Notes: generated by a model not told the origin, from the sequence alone. A stretch of DNA of 64,000 nucleotides from Flavobacteriales bacterium (GCA_947476955.1 CANJSS010000001.1:1-64000), one strand, 5' to 3'. Shown: positions 19,148 to 30,104, numbered from the stretch's first letter. A program made the numbers and translations.

Positions 19148-21961
19148 TTAATGCGCATCCAACCAATTTTCTCCAAATTGTAATTCCACTTCCATGGGAA
19201 CAACCATTTTAACGGCGTGTTCCATTGCGTCTTCTACCAATTTTTTCATCCATTCCATTTCGGAACGGTGAATATCGAACACAAGTTCATCGTGCACTTG
19301 CAGAATCATTTTGGATTTTAACGGTTGTTTTTTCATGGCACGATATACTTCTACCATGGCCATTTTTATAATATCCGCTGCGGAACCTTGAATTGGGGCA
19401 TTTACTGCATTTCTTTCTGCAAAACCGCGCACAACTGCATTTCCGGAATTAATATCTGGCAAATACCGACGGCGTTGCATAATTGTTTCAACATATCCTT
19501 TCTCTCTTGCTTGCGCAACTGTGCCGTCCATGTAGGATTTTATGGTGGAATATTGCTCAAAATAGGAATCGATTATGGTTTTTGCCTCCGTTCTGGAAAT
19601 GTTTAAGTTTTGTGCCAAACCAAAAGCCGACTGACCGTAAATGATTCCGAAGTTCACCGCTTTAGCTGCACTTCGTTGTTCTCGTGTAACTTCATCCAAA
19701 GGAACATGGAATACTTTTGCAGCTGTAGCTTTGTGAATATCTTGACCGCTTTTAAAGGCTTCAATCATGTTTTTGTCGCCACTCAAGGCAGCTATAATTC
19801 GCAATTCTATTTGCGAGTAATCCGCCGCCATTAGTATGAAATCCGAATTTCGCGGAACGAATGCTTTGCGTATTTCTTTTCCTTTATCCGTTCGAATTGG
19901 AATGTTTTGAAGGTTGGGATTATTGGAACTCAATCTTCCTGTTGCTGTGACCGTTTGCATATAATTGGTATGAATTCTACCATCTATTTTGTCGGTTAAT
20001 GTTGGTAATGGGTCGACGTAGGTGCTTTTTAATTTTCGTAACTGTCTGTATTCCAAAATCATTGGGATAATTGGATGGTCTTTTTCGTGTTTTTGCAAAA
20101 TATCCTCCGATGTGGCGTATTGTCCTGTTTTTGTTTTTTTTGCTTTGCTTGAAATTTTTAACACATCGAATAAAACATCGCCTAATTGTTTTGGTGAGTC
20201 TAGATTAAAGTCTACTCCAGCAAGTTCTTTGATGTTTTTTTCCAATTCCGTCAGCGTGATTTCCATTTGCTTGGAATATGCAACCAGTGCTTTCACATCA
20301 ATGGCAATACCTTCTTCTTCCATGTCTTTCAAAACTTCTACAAGCGGCATTTCCATTTCATAGAACAATTCTTTTAAATGTTCTTTTTGAATTTGCGGTT
20401 CAAATAATTGTTTTAATTGAAAGGTGATATCCGCATCTTCGCATGCATAATCGGAAATTTCCTCCGGTTTTAGGTCGCGCATATTCCCTTGGTTCTTTCC
20501 CTTTTTCCCGAGTAAAGTTTCGATAGAAACCGGCTTGTAATTCAAGTAAAATTCTGCTAAAAAATCCATGTTTTGCTTTGATTCTGGATTTATTAAATAA
20601 TGGGCAACCATCGTGTCGAATAGCGGAAATGAAACAGAAATAGAATAGCGATTCAATACTTTTATATCGTATTTAATGTTGTGACCAATCTTCTCAATTT
20701 CTGTAGATTCAAAAAATGGTATGAATTCTTCCACGATACATTTTGCTTGTTCAAAATCGTCCGGTAAGGCAACATAAAATGCTTCTCGAGCTTTGTAGGA
20801 AAAGGACATCCCAACCAAATCAGCATGCAATGCGTCGAGACTTGTTGTTTCTGTATCAAAACAGACTTGTTTCTGCTCCATCAGAATTTCCATCAACTCT
20901 TTGCGCTCTTCTGGCTTTGTAATAAGGTGGTAACTTGGTTTTTCCGTGGCAATTGTTTTATACTCAGAAGTTGGAATAGGTTCTTGGTTTACGATCATGC
21001 TTTGCATTCCAAAAAGATCCAATTGCGCTGAATCTCCGCTATTTGCAGTTGGATGAGCCGTTACAACGATTTCTTCTCCGATAACGCGTCTTGCGAGGTT
21101 TCGAAATTCCAGTTCGGTAAAAATATCTTTAACTTTTTCTGTGTCAACAGGGCACATTACCAAGTGGTCTTCATTAAATTCTACTTCTAGATCAATAATT
21201 ATGGTTGCTAAATTTTTTGAAATGCGACCTTGTTCCTCAAATTGGATAACATTTTCTTTTTGCTTTCCTTTTAAATCTTCTACATTTTCAAAAATCGCCT
21301 CCATTGAGCCGTATTTTTTAATTAGTAGTTTGGCAGTTTTTTCACCAATTCCGGGTATTCCGGGTATATTATCTGCCGCATCGCCCCATAAACCTAAAAT
21401 GTCAATTACCTGCAGCGGGTTTTCGACTTCGAATTTTTCACATACTTCTGTCACGCCCAAAATTTCTGGTGGATTTCCGCCTCGCCCAGGTTTGAACATA
21501 AATATATTTTCAGACACAAGCTGCGCATAATCTTTGTCTGGCGTCATCATATACGTTGTGTAGCCTTTTCGTTCCGCAATTTTCGCCATCGTTCCAATAA
21601 CGTCATCTGCCTCAAAACCATTCATTTCCAACATTGGCACGTTGAACGCTTCTACAATTTTCTTTATTGGCTGAATCATGGAGCGAATATCTTCCGGCAT
21701 TTCTTCGCGGTGTGCTTTGTAGGCCTCAAAGTCAGCTTGCCGCTGTGTCGAGCCACCTGGAGGATCGAAAACTACCGCTAAATGGGTAGGCTTTTCGTTT
21801 TTAATAACATCAATTAATACATTTGTAAAACCGAAAGCAGCAGAGGTATTTTGCCCTTTTGAATTTACTCGTGGATTTTTTGCAAAAGCAAAATATGCTC
21901 TGTAGATAAGTGCGTATGCATCTAGAAGAAAGAGTTTTTTTGGTATATCTTTTGAAATCAT
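19148..21961 (-). CDS. polA: DNA polymerase I
   Basis: 5'-3' exonuclease (LFLLDAYALIYRAYFAF), 3'-5' exonuclease (VCFDTETTSLDA), polymerase motifs AADYSQIELRIIAALSGD, RSAAKAVNFGIIYGQSAFGLA, LQVHDELVFD. Confidence 0.98.
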   Translation of the reverse strand: MISKDIPKKLFLLDAYALIYRAYFAFAKNPRVNSKGQNTSAAFGFTNVLIDVIKNEKPTHLAVVFDPPGGSTQRQADFEAYKAHREEMPEDIRSMIQPIKKIVEAFNVPMLEMNGFEADDVIGTMAKIAERKGYTTYMMTPDKDYAQLVSENIFMFKPGRGGNPPEILGVTEVCEKFEVENPLQVIDILGLWGDAADNIPGIPGIGEKTAKLLIKKYGSMEAIFENVEDLKGKQKENVIQFEEQGRISKNLATIIIDLEVEFNEDHLVMCPVDTEKVKDIFTELEFRNLARRVIGEEIVVTAHPTANSGDSAQLDLFGMQSMIVNQEPIPTSEYKTIATEKPSYHLITKPEERKELMEILMEQKQVCFDTETTSLDALHADLVGMSFSYKAREAFYVALPDDFEQAKCIVEEFIPFFESTEIEKIGHNIKYDIKVLNRYSISVSFPLFDTMVAHYLINPESKQNMDFLAEFYLNYKPVSIETLLGKKGKNQGNMRDLKPEEISDYACEDADITFQLKQLFEPQIQKEHLKELFYEMEMPLVEVLKDMEEEGIAIDVKALVAYSKQMEITLTELEKNIKELAGVDFNLDSPKQLGDVLFDVLKISSKAKKTKTGQYATSEDILQKHEKDHPIIPMILEYRQLRKLKSTYVDPLPTLTDKIDGRIHTNYMQTVTATGRLSSNNPNLQNIPIRTDKGKEIRKAFVPRNSDFILMAADYSQIELRIIAALSGDKNMIEAFKSGQDIHKATAAKVFHVPLDEVTREQRSAAKAVNFGIIYGQSAFGLAQNLNISRTEAKTIIDSYFEQYSTIKSYMDGTVAQAREKGYVETIMQRRRYLPDINSGNAVVRGFAERNAVNAPIQGSAADIIKMAMVEVYRAMKKQPLKSKMILQVHDELVFDIHRSEMEWMKKLVEDAMEHAVKMVVPMEVELQFGENWLDAH

Positions 21962-22054
21962 ATTCGATTTTGTTTTCGGATTATTTGATCAGCTACTTTT
22001 AAGAGTAAGCTATACAAAGCTATTTGATTTTTTTGTTTGAAGGAATATTATTTC

Positions 22055-23179
22055 TCAAGAATTATAAAAAATAAAATCTCTAAAATTATTTTGGCTGACA
22101 ACAGTAACATCTGCATTATATGCTTGCGTGAATGCACTCGGAATTTTAAATTTCGCTTTTGGGTTCCATTTGAATTCAAAACCTGCAATCGTTCCATTTA
22201 TATCCTCTATGTAATCAATTTCTTGCTGCTGTTTTGTGCGCCAAAAGTAGCCTGTAACAAATTGATTGTAGTATTCATTTCTCTTTTTTCGCTCAGATAG
22301 TAGGAAATTCTCCCAAAGTAAACCTATATCGTTTCTAAGTTCTAAAGGATTAAAGTTTTGTATTAATGCATTTCGAACCCCGTTGTCGTAAAAATAATAT
22401 TTTCGATTTGTCTTAATTTCATTTCGAAGATTTCTACTAAAGGTTGTCAGTGGAAAGATCACATATGATAATTCAAGTAAATGAATGTAAGAGGAAACTG
22501 TGTTCTTGTCTACACCTGTTAGCTGAGCAATTTCGTTAAAACTTACTTCGCTTCCTACCTGGAATGCTAATGCTTTTAGAATTTTCTCTAAAATTTCAGG
22601 CTTTTTTATGTTTCCGTAAGATAAAATATCTTTGTACATAACACTTTGTGTAATTTCATTCAATATTTCTCTTTCACCTCCAGGGTTATTTAAAACTTCA
22701 GGATAAAAACCATAAATCAGTCTATTATTCAAATCTCCAAGTGCAGAAACATATCCGATCGATTGTTCCAATTCTTCGTAGGATATAGGGTAAAGAAAAT
22801 ACTCATATTTTCTTCCCGTTAAGGATTCATTGGTATTATTTCTGAGCTCAAATGCAGATGATCCACTCAGAATTAGTTGAACAGAATTAAATGTATCGTG
22901 AATTATTTTTGCAGTTAGACCAATGTTTTCAATTCGTTGAGCCTCATCAATGAAAACGAGTTTGTTTTTGCCGATTATTGCTTCAATTTCTTTGCTTGAT
23001 GGATTGGTTAGCAAGGTCCGCACCAACGGATCATCGCCATTTAAAAACAAGAAGTCTATCCCAGTAAGAATTTCCTGTATTAAAGTTGTCTTACCAACTT
23101 GCCTAGGACCAATTAGTAGAAGTGTTTTTCCCTTAAAAAGCCTTTCGGACAAGGTGTTTTTTAGTGTACGTTGAATCAT
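22055..23179 (-). CDS. AAA ATPase with C-terminal DUF4143 (AAA_14/DUF4143 family)
   Basis: Walker A LLIGPRQVGKTTLIQEIL; LVFIDEAQRIENIGLTAKIIHD; LILSGSSAFELRN; LTGRKYEYFLYPISYEEL; C-terminal PD-(D/E)xK-like region GYFWRTKQQQEIDYIEDINGTIAGFEFKW. Confidence 0.93.
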   Translation of the reverse strand: MIQRTLKNTLSERLFKGKTLLLIGPRQVGKTTLIQEILTGIDFLFLNGDDPLVRTLLTNPSSKEIEAIIGKNKLVFIDEAQRIENIGLTAKIIHDTFNSVQLILSGSSAFELRNNTNESLTGRKYEYFLYPISYEELEQSIGYVSALGDLNNRLIYGFYPEVLNNPGGEREILNEITQSVMYKDILSYGNIKKPEILEKILKALAFQVGSEVSFNEIAQLTGVDKNTVSSYIHLLELSYVIFPLTTFSRNLRNEIKTNRKYYFYDNGVRNALIQNFNPLELRNDIGLLWENFLLSERKKRNEYYNQFVTGYFWRTKQQQEIDYIEDINGTIAGFEFKWNPKAKFKIPSAFTQAYNADVTVVSQNNFRDFIFYNS

Positions 23180-23180
23180 A

Positions 23181-23240
23181 ATTCACCTTTTGATTCACCA
23201 AAAGTAAACTTATTTGGTGAATTGATTCACTGAAAGTAAA
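23181..23240. promoter_or_regulatory. Operator-like cluster of ATTCAC/GTGAAT boxes upstream of the DUF4143 ATPase
   Basis: Perfect 10-bp inverted repeat ATTCACCAAA (23193-23202) / TTTGGTGAAT (23213-23222); further boxes at 23181-23187 and 23225-23230; direct repeats TTGATTCACCAAAAGTAAA / TTGATTCACTGAAAGTAAA. Confidence 0.5.
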
Positions 23241-23355
23241 TAATTTTTAAGGATTATAGCTGTTTAGAATAAACAATTTATCACTTACAAAGTAAAATCT
23301 GTTTTCTGAATTCCTTACTGAAAGGCAGAGGATGTGTGGGTGTTAGCACAAAATT

Positions 23356-24819
23356 TTAACTCCAACTGGTTCCTTCTTTCCCATCTTTCACCACAATTCC
23401 AGCTGCAGCAAGCCCGTCTCGAATTTTATCCGAAGTGGACCAATCTTTCTTCTCTCTTGCTTCTTGGCGTAATTCGAGTACTAAATCCATGACAGGTGAA
23501 AGTTTGGAATCGTTATTTAAAGTGCCGATTTGCAAGGCTAATACATCAAATAGAAAAGTTTTCAACGCTGTTGCAAGAAGGTTTAAATCTTCCTGTGTAA
23601 TTGTATCATTACCATCGTTTATTAAGTTAATCCGCTTAACTGCCTCAAATATATTGGCAATTAGAATTGGCGCATTGAAATCATCATCCATAGCGGTGTA
23701 AAATGATGAAACCAATTCTTGAACATTGAAGCTTGTTTGGGCTGAAGTTTTTAATTTTTCTATTAAATGAAAGGCATCCGTTAATCTAGAAAATCCTTTC
23801 TCCGCAGCATTTAAAGCATCTTCGGTGAAATCTAAATTACTTCGGTAATGTGCTTGCATCATGAAAAACCGAATCACATTTGGACTATACGGCTTTGTAA
23901 ACAGTTGGGTTGTTCCTTCCACAATTTCTTTTGGCAGGAAAAAATTTCCCAATGACTTACTCATTTTTTGACCATTCACATTTAGCATATTTGCATGCAT
24001 CCAATATTTTGCAGGGTTACAACCGAGTGAACCGCAATTTTGTGCTATTTCGTCTTCATGGTGTGGAAATTTCAAATCCATGCCGCCGCCGTGAATATCA
24101 AAATGTTTCCCTAAATATTTAGTGCTCATTGCAGTGCATTCGATGTGCCAACCGGGGTTTCCATTTCCCCAAGGTGAACGCCAAATTTGCATATCGTCTG
24201 GACTTCCCTTTTTCCAAAGGGCAAAATCGGCGAAGAAATGTTTTTCTTCTTGTGCATTTAATGCGCGTGTTTCTTCCGATAGCTCCTCAATTTTACGACC
24301 GCTTAAGGTTCCATATTCAAAGGCTTCACTATATTTTTTAACATCAAAATAAACGGAACCGTTAACAATATAAGCAAATCCATTTTCGATGATTTTTTCG
24401 ATGATTTCAATTTGTTCCTCTATGTGGGCAGTTGCCGTTGGTTCAATACTTGGTGGCAAAAGATTGTAGATGCGCTGTAATTCTTGAAATTTTACATTGT
24501 ATTTGTAGACAATTTCTAGCGATTGCAGTTGTTCAGATCGAGCAGCTTTTCCAATACTATCTACTTCTTCACCAGCACTATTGGTGATATGTCCAGCATC
24601 TGTAATATTGCGAACGTATTTTACTTTATAATGCAGCAATAAATAACGGTAAATCATGTCGAAATTAATGAACGTTCGCATATTTCCCATGTGCGGTTCA
24701 CTGTACAAAGTTGGTCCGCAAACGTACATGCCGACATGCCCAGTATTGATTGGTTCAAATTTTTCTTTTTGTCCGCTAAGACTATTGTAGATATATAAAT
24801 TTTGCTTATGATTGCTCAT
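23356..24819 (-). CDS. cysS: Cysteinyl-tRNA synthetase
   Basis: MYVCGPTLYSEPHMGNMRTFINFDMIYRYL, PGWHIECTAMSTKYLG, FDIHGGGMDLKFPHHEDEIAQ, KMSKSLGNF. Confidence 0.98.
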   Translation of the reverse strand: MSNHKQNLYIYNSLSGQKEKFEPINTGHVGMYVCGPTLYSEPHMGNMRTFINFDMIYRYLLLHYKVKYVRNITDAGHITNSAGEEVDSIGKAARSEQLQSLEIVYKYNVKFQELQRIYNLLPPSIEPTATAHIEEQIEIIEKIIENGFAYIVNGSVYFDVKKYSEAFEYGTLSGRKIEELSEETRALNAQEEKHFFADFALWKKGSPDDMQIWRSPWGNGNPGWHIECTAMSTKYLGKHFDIHGGGMDLKFPHHEDEIAQNCGSLGCNPAKYWMHANMLNVNGQKMSKSLGNFFLPKEIVEGTTQLFTKPYSPNVIRFFMMQAHYRSNLDFTEDALNAAEKGFSRLTDAFHLIEKLKTSAQTSFNVQELVSSFYTAMDDDFNAPILIANIFEAVKRINLINDGNDTITQEDLNLLATALKTFLFDVLALQIGTLNNDSKLSPVMDLVLELRQEAREKKDWSTSDKIRDGLAAAGIVVKDGKEGTSWS

Positions 24820-24887
24820 GTTCCTGCTTTAGACAGTGTAAAGTTACTATTTGTTTTTAAACCCATCCAATGGTTCGTTCAATTACG

Positions 24888-26441
24888 CTAGAACACCCAT
24901 TTTAAGAGTAATAAATTTAAACAAAGAAAACTAATACCAATCAAAAGTGCTAACGTAAAACTTTTGAGAAGTTGTTTTTTTGGAGGAAGAATATCTCGAA
25001 ACCTGTTAATTGTTGCGCTATTATCTGGCGGAGTTAATAACATCACACTAAGCCAAACAAATGTAGTGGAGGTGGTAACGAATATTAATTGCCAGCTGTA
25101 GGCGTCCATTGGTGATAAACGAAAGGCATCTGGGTAAGTGGATAAATACACGTGAAAAATCAAAGTACAAATTCCAGAAGATAGCATAGCGGATAGCTGA
25201 CTCCAGGCATTAATTCTCATCCAAAACCAACGCAATATGTAGATTGGAGCTACGCCAGCAGAAATGGAGAAAATTACTTTTATGATGTTTTGTAAATTAG
25301 AAATATTTAATGCAATAATTAGTGCAAGCGCACTCAACATTGCCATGCTACCAAATGAAAGTTTGGTGTAATGATTTTCTGTTCTATTTTTTTGAATGTA
25401 TGTTTTGTATAAATCTACCACTAAAAAGGATGCTCCCCAATTCAAAAAGGATTCTGCAGTAGTAATGAAAATAGCAAAAAATCCCAAAACGCAAAAAGGC
25501 GCAATCCATTCTGGAACAGCATTGAAAATCCCTTTAATAAATCCTACTTCTGATTCAGGTGTATCTTGCATGGAAATGGTCATCACCGAAAGCATAATTA
25601 CTAGAATCGAAAGAAAAAGTTGTAAGATGATTGGCATCAAACTGGCTTTTATCACATTCCATTTTCCTTTTGTAGCTGTAAATCGAGACATTTCAGGCCC
25701 GCCGCCGTCAAAGAGTTGTGCACTCCACCATTGAATTCCGAGTAAGACAAATAATAGATTCCACTCTTGCGTTAGTTCGTTTGGTGGCAATAAATTTGAT
25801 TTATAGGGATTCTCATTGTTGAATTTCGTCAATGTATTTTCCCAGCCCCCAGAAGCATAGTAAACATAGTAAAATATTAAGAAAAGGCTAATTCCGTATA
25901 TTATCGAATGAAAAATATCTAGTTTGAGTTTTAATTGTAAACTATTTTTAAGTGCGAATAGAATTAGGAGTAAAGCGGTAATGTAAATAGCAGTTTGCGA
26001 GGTGAATCCGTAGTATATTTCTAAAATTCTACTAAAGGCTAAAACCTGAAAACCAAGTAAAAATGAGACTATTAATCCTCCAACGTAAATTGACCTGAAT
26101 TGGTGTAAAAAACGTGCTCCTCTGCCTGAAAATCGAAAAAGAATGAATTGATTATCTGTAATAAAATCAAGTTTTGACCAGAGCGGTGCAAGAACCATTG
26201 GAACAACCGCTGCACATATCAACCCCGGGAAAAACAGCCAAAGTCCCCAAAGCCCTTTTTCTTCTATAATGCCAGAATATACTTGGCCTTGATCCATAGA
26301 CAATTGCAGCATGAATAAGGAAATACCAGAAACAATCCAATGTGTTTTTCTGGATGTTTTAAAAATTCCTTGAATTATTTCTTTCTTTTGAATGAAAATT
26401 AATAAAGCAAGAGCTAGAAAGTAAATAAGAATTATTACCAT
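24888..26441 (-). CDS. Sodium:solute symporter (SSS) family membrane protein
   Basis: Many TM helices; GGGPEMSRFTATKGKWNVIKASLMPIILQL and SFLNWGASFLVVDLYK resemble SSS transporters. Confidence 0.82.
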   Translation of the reverse strand: MVIILIYFLALALLIFIQKKEIIQGIFKTSRKTHWIVSGISLFMLQLSMDQGQVYSGIIEEKGLWGLWLFFPGLICAAVVPMVLAPLWSKLDFITDNQFILFRFSGRGARFLHQFRSIYVGGLIVSFLLGFQVLAFSRILEIYYGFTSQTAIYITALLLILFALKNSLQLKLKLDIFHSIIYGISLFLIFYYVYYASGGWENTLTKFNNENPYKSNLLPPNELTQEWNLLFVLLGIQWWSAQLFDGGGPEMSRFTATKGKWNVIKASLMPIILQLFLSILVIMLSVMTISMQDTPESEVGFIKGIFNAVPEWIAPFCVLGFFAIFITTAESFLNWGASFLVVDLYKTYIQKNRTENHYTKLSFGSMAMLSALALIIALNISNLQNIIKVIFSISAGVAPIYILRWFWMRINAWSQLSAMLSSGICTLIFHVYLSTYPDAFRLSPMDAYSWQLIFVTTSTTFVWLSVMLLTPPDNSATINRFRDILPPKKQLLKSFTLALLIGISFLCLNLLLLKWVF

Positions 26442-26654
26442 TCTAGTTATTTGTAATTTGAAAAAAGGAAAATAAGTGCTACCAATTTCGTACTAATTTT
26501 AAAAGACTTAAAAATCTAATTGTTTTTCTAATCAAATTTTAAAAAGCCTTTTTTAAACTAAAGCTGCTCAAAAATAGTGCTTTAATAAATTTTACAAAAG
26601 AATCTAAAATCAAAAAGGTTCTTGCCTGTTATTTCTTATGCTTGTTTAAAAGCA

Positions 26655-26687
26655 GAAAACATTTCAAATTCTCATTGAAATGTTTTC
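26655..26687. repeat. Perfect 13-bp inverted repeat (hairpin) in a 349-bp intergenic region
   Basis: GAAAACATTTCAA-attctca-TTGAAATGTTTTC. Confidence 0.75.
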
Positions 26688-26790
26688 ATGGTTTGTTGAA
26701 ATAGTGATGGTTTTATGTTTAAAATATTTTTTACAAAGTTAACCTATTTGGCACTTTCCACTTTGGTCTAAGTTAGATTAAGTATTCCGC

Positions 26791-27888
26791 TTACTGGAAA
26801 ATCGCAGAGGAATTGCAATCTAGGTAAGGAATAATTTCGCTTAAATTACCGTTTGAATAATAATGAGGGACAAAGGAAAATAATTCGGAGAATAGTTCTT
26901 TTAATTTAGTGTGCTTAGCAATAGGAATTTCCGAGTGAAGTAAAATTGCTTCGCCCAAATTAAAAAAAACGATACGTTGCTCTTCTAAATTCCATTTATT
27001 CTTATTTTTTTGAATGAAGTTGAATACTACCTCCAAAAAGTCTAGGCTTTGTTTCGTTTGACCTAGAAGTTTGAAATAAAGAATTTTACACGATAAATAG
27101 CGTGCTACAGGAAAAATATGGATACGAAGCAAGTCCTTTTCTTTGATTTCTAATTCTGTAAAAAGAATTCCCCCAATTTTTAGCGCTTTGTTTTTTTCCC
27201 GTTGAACGAAGTAATGCCTAAAAAGCAGGCAATTTCCGAATAATGTATCCTGTAAATCTTGAATATTTTCAGTTGGTTTTAAATTTTTTAAATAGTAATG
27301 TATACCTGTTTCATAATTTGGAATCAGGAAACGTGGATCTGCAAAAATCTCAAAGAAACTTTCTCGAATGATTGGCAATGTATGAAAGTTTTTGAAGAAT
27401 TTAAGGTTTCCGTTTGGATTCGAAATTAAGGATTTGAAAATTTCTTGTCCTAGAATATATTTTTTGTGAATATCTAAATTTTTTGGAAATTGCTCCACAT
27501 ACGAATAAAGCGGTTTTAATTTATCTGTATGAATACAAATTTCAATTAAACTCTTAATGGGCGTGCCGTTAATTTGTATCCTTCCATAACCTTGAGCAAA
27601 GGCATCAATTTCTTGCAGGTGCGTTTCAAAGTTAGACCAGTTTGGGAAACCACAATACTGCGAAAGGATGTCTAGTGTATGAATATATGGCGTATTATTC
27701 TTTCCATTCCAAAGAAATAAACGATAAATAGTACTTTCAGAAATTGTTGGCAATTGTGCATCCTGAATCAATTGACCCAGTTTTCTGCAGTCTAATTTTG
27801 TACGAATAGGGAATCCGATTTTGACACAAATACAACGTAAAAGTTCATTTCTATAGTAATCGGAAATAATGAATTTTGGCTTAGGCAT
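26791..27888 (-). CDS. Hypothetical protein with N-terminal Bacteroidota HTH-like segment and helical (TPR-like) C-terminus
   Basis: N-terminus LGQLIQDAQLPTISESTIYRLFLWNGKNNTPYIHTLDILSQYCGFPNWSNFETH resembles a segment recurrent in Bacteroidota putative regulators. Confidence 0.6.
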   Translation of the reverse strand: MPKPKFIISDYYRNELLRCICVKIGFPIRTKLDCRKLGQLIQDAQLPTISESTIYRLFLWNGKNNTPYIHTLDILSQYCGFPNWSNFETHLQEIDAFAQGYGRIQINGTPIKSLIEICIHTDKLKPLYSYVEQFPKNLDIHKKYILGQEIFKSLISNPNGNLKFFKNFHTLPIIRESFFEIFADPRFLIPNYETGIHYYLKNLKPTENIQDLQDTLFGNCLLFRHYFVQREKNKALKIGGILFTELEIKEKDLLRIHIFPVARYLSCKILYFKLLGQTKQSLDFLEVVFNFIQKNKNKWNLEEQRIVFFNLGEAILLHSEIPIAKHTKLKELFSELFSFVPHYYSNGNLSEIIPYLDCNSSAIFQ

Positions 27889-28013
27889 TTACCAATTAAA
27901 TAATTTAAGGCTGTCAATAAAAATTATCAACTAAAGATAACATAATACGACTAAACAACTCCAAAAAAAATACTTGAACTAACTTAAACTGAAGTGAATA
28001 CCTAGCTATGTTC

Positions 28014-28241
28014 TTATTTAACGCCTTTGTTATTTTTTAGAAATAAATAATAGATATTTATCAATACAATTGCGGAATTCGTTAAAATTATCGGAAAAGA
28101 CCCAAGCATAAATCCATATAAAATAAAGAATCCGCAACCGATAGTATTAATAATCCTAAGAATAAAAATATTGCCCATCAAAAAGGATAAAAGGACAATC
28201 CCCGATGCAGCATAGCCAACATATTCCGAGTAAGATTCCAT
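28014..28241 (-). CDS. Small (75 aa) membrane protein, YgjV/SemiSWEET-like
   Basis: Three predicted TM segments: YVGYAASGIVLLSFLMGNIFILRIINTIGCGFFILYGFMLGSFPIILTNSAIVLINIYYL. Confidence 0.65.
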   Translation of the reverse strand: MESYSEYVGYAASGIVLLSFLMGNIFILRIINTIGCGFFILYGFMLGSFPIILTNSAIVLINIYYLFLKNNKGVK

Positions 28242-28273
28242 AATTTCAAAAAAAGAATTGATTTTTTTGGTAA

Positions 28274-30019
28274 TTATTTCAATTTGATTCCCAATTCAGC
28301 CATTTGTTCAGCATTTAATGGAGAGGGTGCATCAATCATTGTGTCCCGACCACTGTTATTTTTTGGAAAAGCAATATAATCGCGAATAGATTCTGACCCG
28401 CCCATCGTTGCAACTAATCTATCCAATCCGAATGCCAATCCGCCATGAGGAGGAGCGCCATATTCAAACGCGCTCATTAGAAAACCAAATTGAGCTTGTG
28501 CCTCTTCTTTTGAAAATCCAAGTAAATCGAACATGCGCGATTGTAAATCCCGATCGTGAATACGAATAGATCCGCCACCTAATTCTACGCCATTCATCGC
28601 TAAATCGTATGCATTTGCTCTTACTTTTCCTGGATCCGTTTGAATCAAATGCATATCTTCTGGTTTTGGAGAGGTAAAAGGATGGTGCATCGCATGGTAG
28701 CGTCCGTTGTTTTCATCCCATTCCAGTAATGGGAAATCCATCACCCACAAAGGCTTGAATACATTTGGATTGCGCAAACCAAGCTCGCTGCCAAGGTGCA
28801 AGCGCAACTCATTCATTTGCTTGCGTGTTTTCTCCAAATCACCACTCAAAAGAAACAAAAGATCTCCTGGATTTGCATTTGCTTTTTTAGCCCAAGCGGC
28901 TAAATCTTCTTGCGTATAAAATTTATCTACCGATGATTTGAATGTTCCGTCTGCATTACAGCGCAGATAAATCAATCCTTTAGCTCCAATTTGTGGACGT
29001 TTCACCCATTCTGTTAATTCATCGATTTGTTTTCGAGTGTATTCTACACAATCCACTGCATTTAGTGCAATAACACTTTCTGCATCGTCAAAAATGGCAA
29101 ATCCTTTTCCTTTTGTCTCGTTCGTAAGGTAAACGAATTCCATGTCAAATCGAATATCTGGTTTGTCCGAACCATAACGTGACATTGCTTCAGAATAATC
29201 CATACGCGGAAAAGCTTCTGTGAAATCTATTCCTCGAACGGTTTTGAATAAATGTTTAATCAATCCTTCGAATGTGTTCAAAATATCGTCTTGTTCCACA
29301 AAAGCCATTTCACAATCGATTTGGGTGAATTCCGGCTGGCGGTCTGCTCGTAAATCCTCATCGCGGAAACATTTTGTAATTTGATAATAGCGGTCGAAAC
29401 CAGAAACCATTAACAATTGCTTAAACGTTTGTGGCGATTGCGGTAAAGCGTAAAATTGTCCTTCATTCATGCGACTTGGCACCACAAAATCACGCGCCCC
29501 TTCGGGAGTTGATTTGATTAAAAAAGGCGTTTCAATATCCAAAAAATCTTTTGAATCCAGATAAATTCTTGTTTGTAAGGCAACTTTATTTCGCAAGCGC
29601 AATTTCTCCTGCATTGTATTTCGTCTCAAATCCAAATACCGGTATTGCAATCGCAACTCATCACCACCATCTGTTTCATCTTCAATCGTGAAAGGAGGTA
29701 ATTTTGCGGAATTTAATATAACTAAATTACTAACTACAATTTCAATGTCGCCCGTAAGCATATTTTTATTCTTACTTGTTCTTTCAATTACTTTCCCAAT
29801 TACTTGAATCACAAATTCTCTCCCGAGTTTTCCAGCTTGTGCGCATAGTACCGCATTATCTTCTAGATTGAAAGCCAGTTGGGTAATACCATATCGATCG
29901 CGTAAATCCAGAAATGTCATTCCGCCTAATTCTCTTGAGCGCTGCACCCAACCCGCAAGTGTTACTTCGTTTCCAATATGTGATAGGCGTAATTCGCCGC
30001 AAGTGTGTGATCTGAACAT
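28274..30019 (-). CDS. aspS: Aspartyl-tRNA synthetase
   Basis: [92 protein letters not shown]. Confidence 0.98.
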   Translation of the reverse strand: MFRSHTCGELRLSHIGNEVTLAGWVQRSRELGGMTFLDLRDRYGITQLAFNLEDNAVLCAQAGKLGREFVIQVIGKVIERTSKNKNMLTGDIEIVVSNLVILNSAKLPPFTIEDETDGGDELRLQYRYLDLRRNTMQEKLRLRNKVALQTRIYLDSKDFLDIETPFLIKSTPEGARDFVVPSRMNEGQFYALPQSPQTFKQLLMVSGFDRYYQITKCFRDEDLRADRQPEFTQIDCEMAFVEQDDILNTFEGLIKHLFKTVRGIDFTEAFPRMDYSEAMSRYGSDKPDIRFDMEFVYLTNETKGKGFAIFDDAESVIALNAVDCVEYTRKQIDELTEWVKRPQIGAKGLIYLRCNADGTFKSSVDKFYTQEDLAAWAKKANANPGDLLFLLSGDLEKTRKQMNELRLHLGSELGLRNPNVFKPLWVMDFPLLEWDENNGRYHAMHHPFTSPKPEDMHLIQTDPGKVRANAYDLAMNGVELGGGSIRIHDRDLQSRMFDLLGFSKEEAQAQFGFLMSAFEYGAPPHGGLAFGLDRLVATMGGSESIRDYIAFPKNNSGRDTMIDAPSPLNAEQMAELGIKLK

Positions 30020-30104
30020 TGTATGTAATTATTGAGTGAGCGAAGATACGAAATAACCAACTAAATATTAGCTTGTAAATAGAATTAAAGCTTCAAGAGT
30101 TTAC

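Noticed and set aside
22072-22088. 17-nt identical string taaaatctctaaaatta also found at 33172-33188
   Set aside because: Very AT-rich and low complexity; one copy is the 3' end of a CDS, the other intergenic, with no extended homology.
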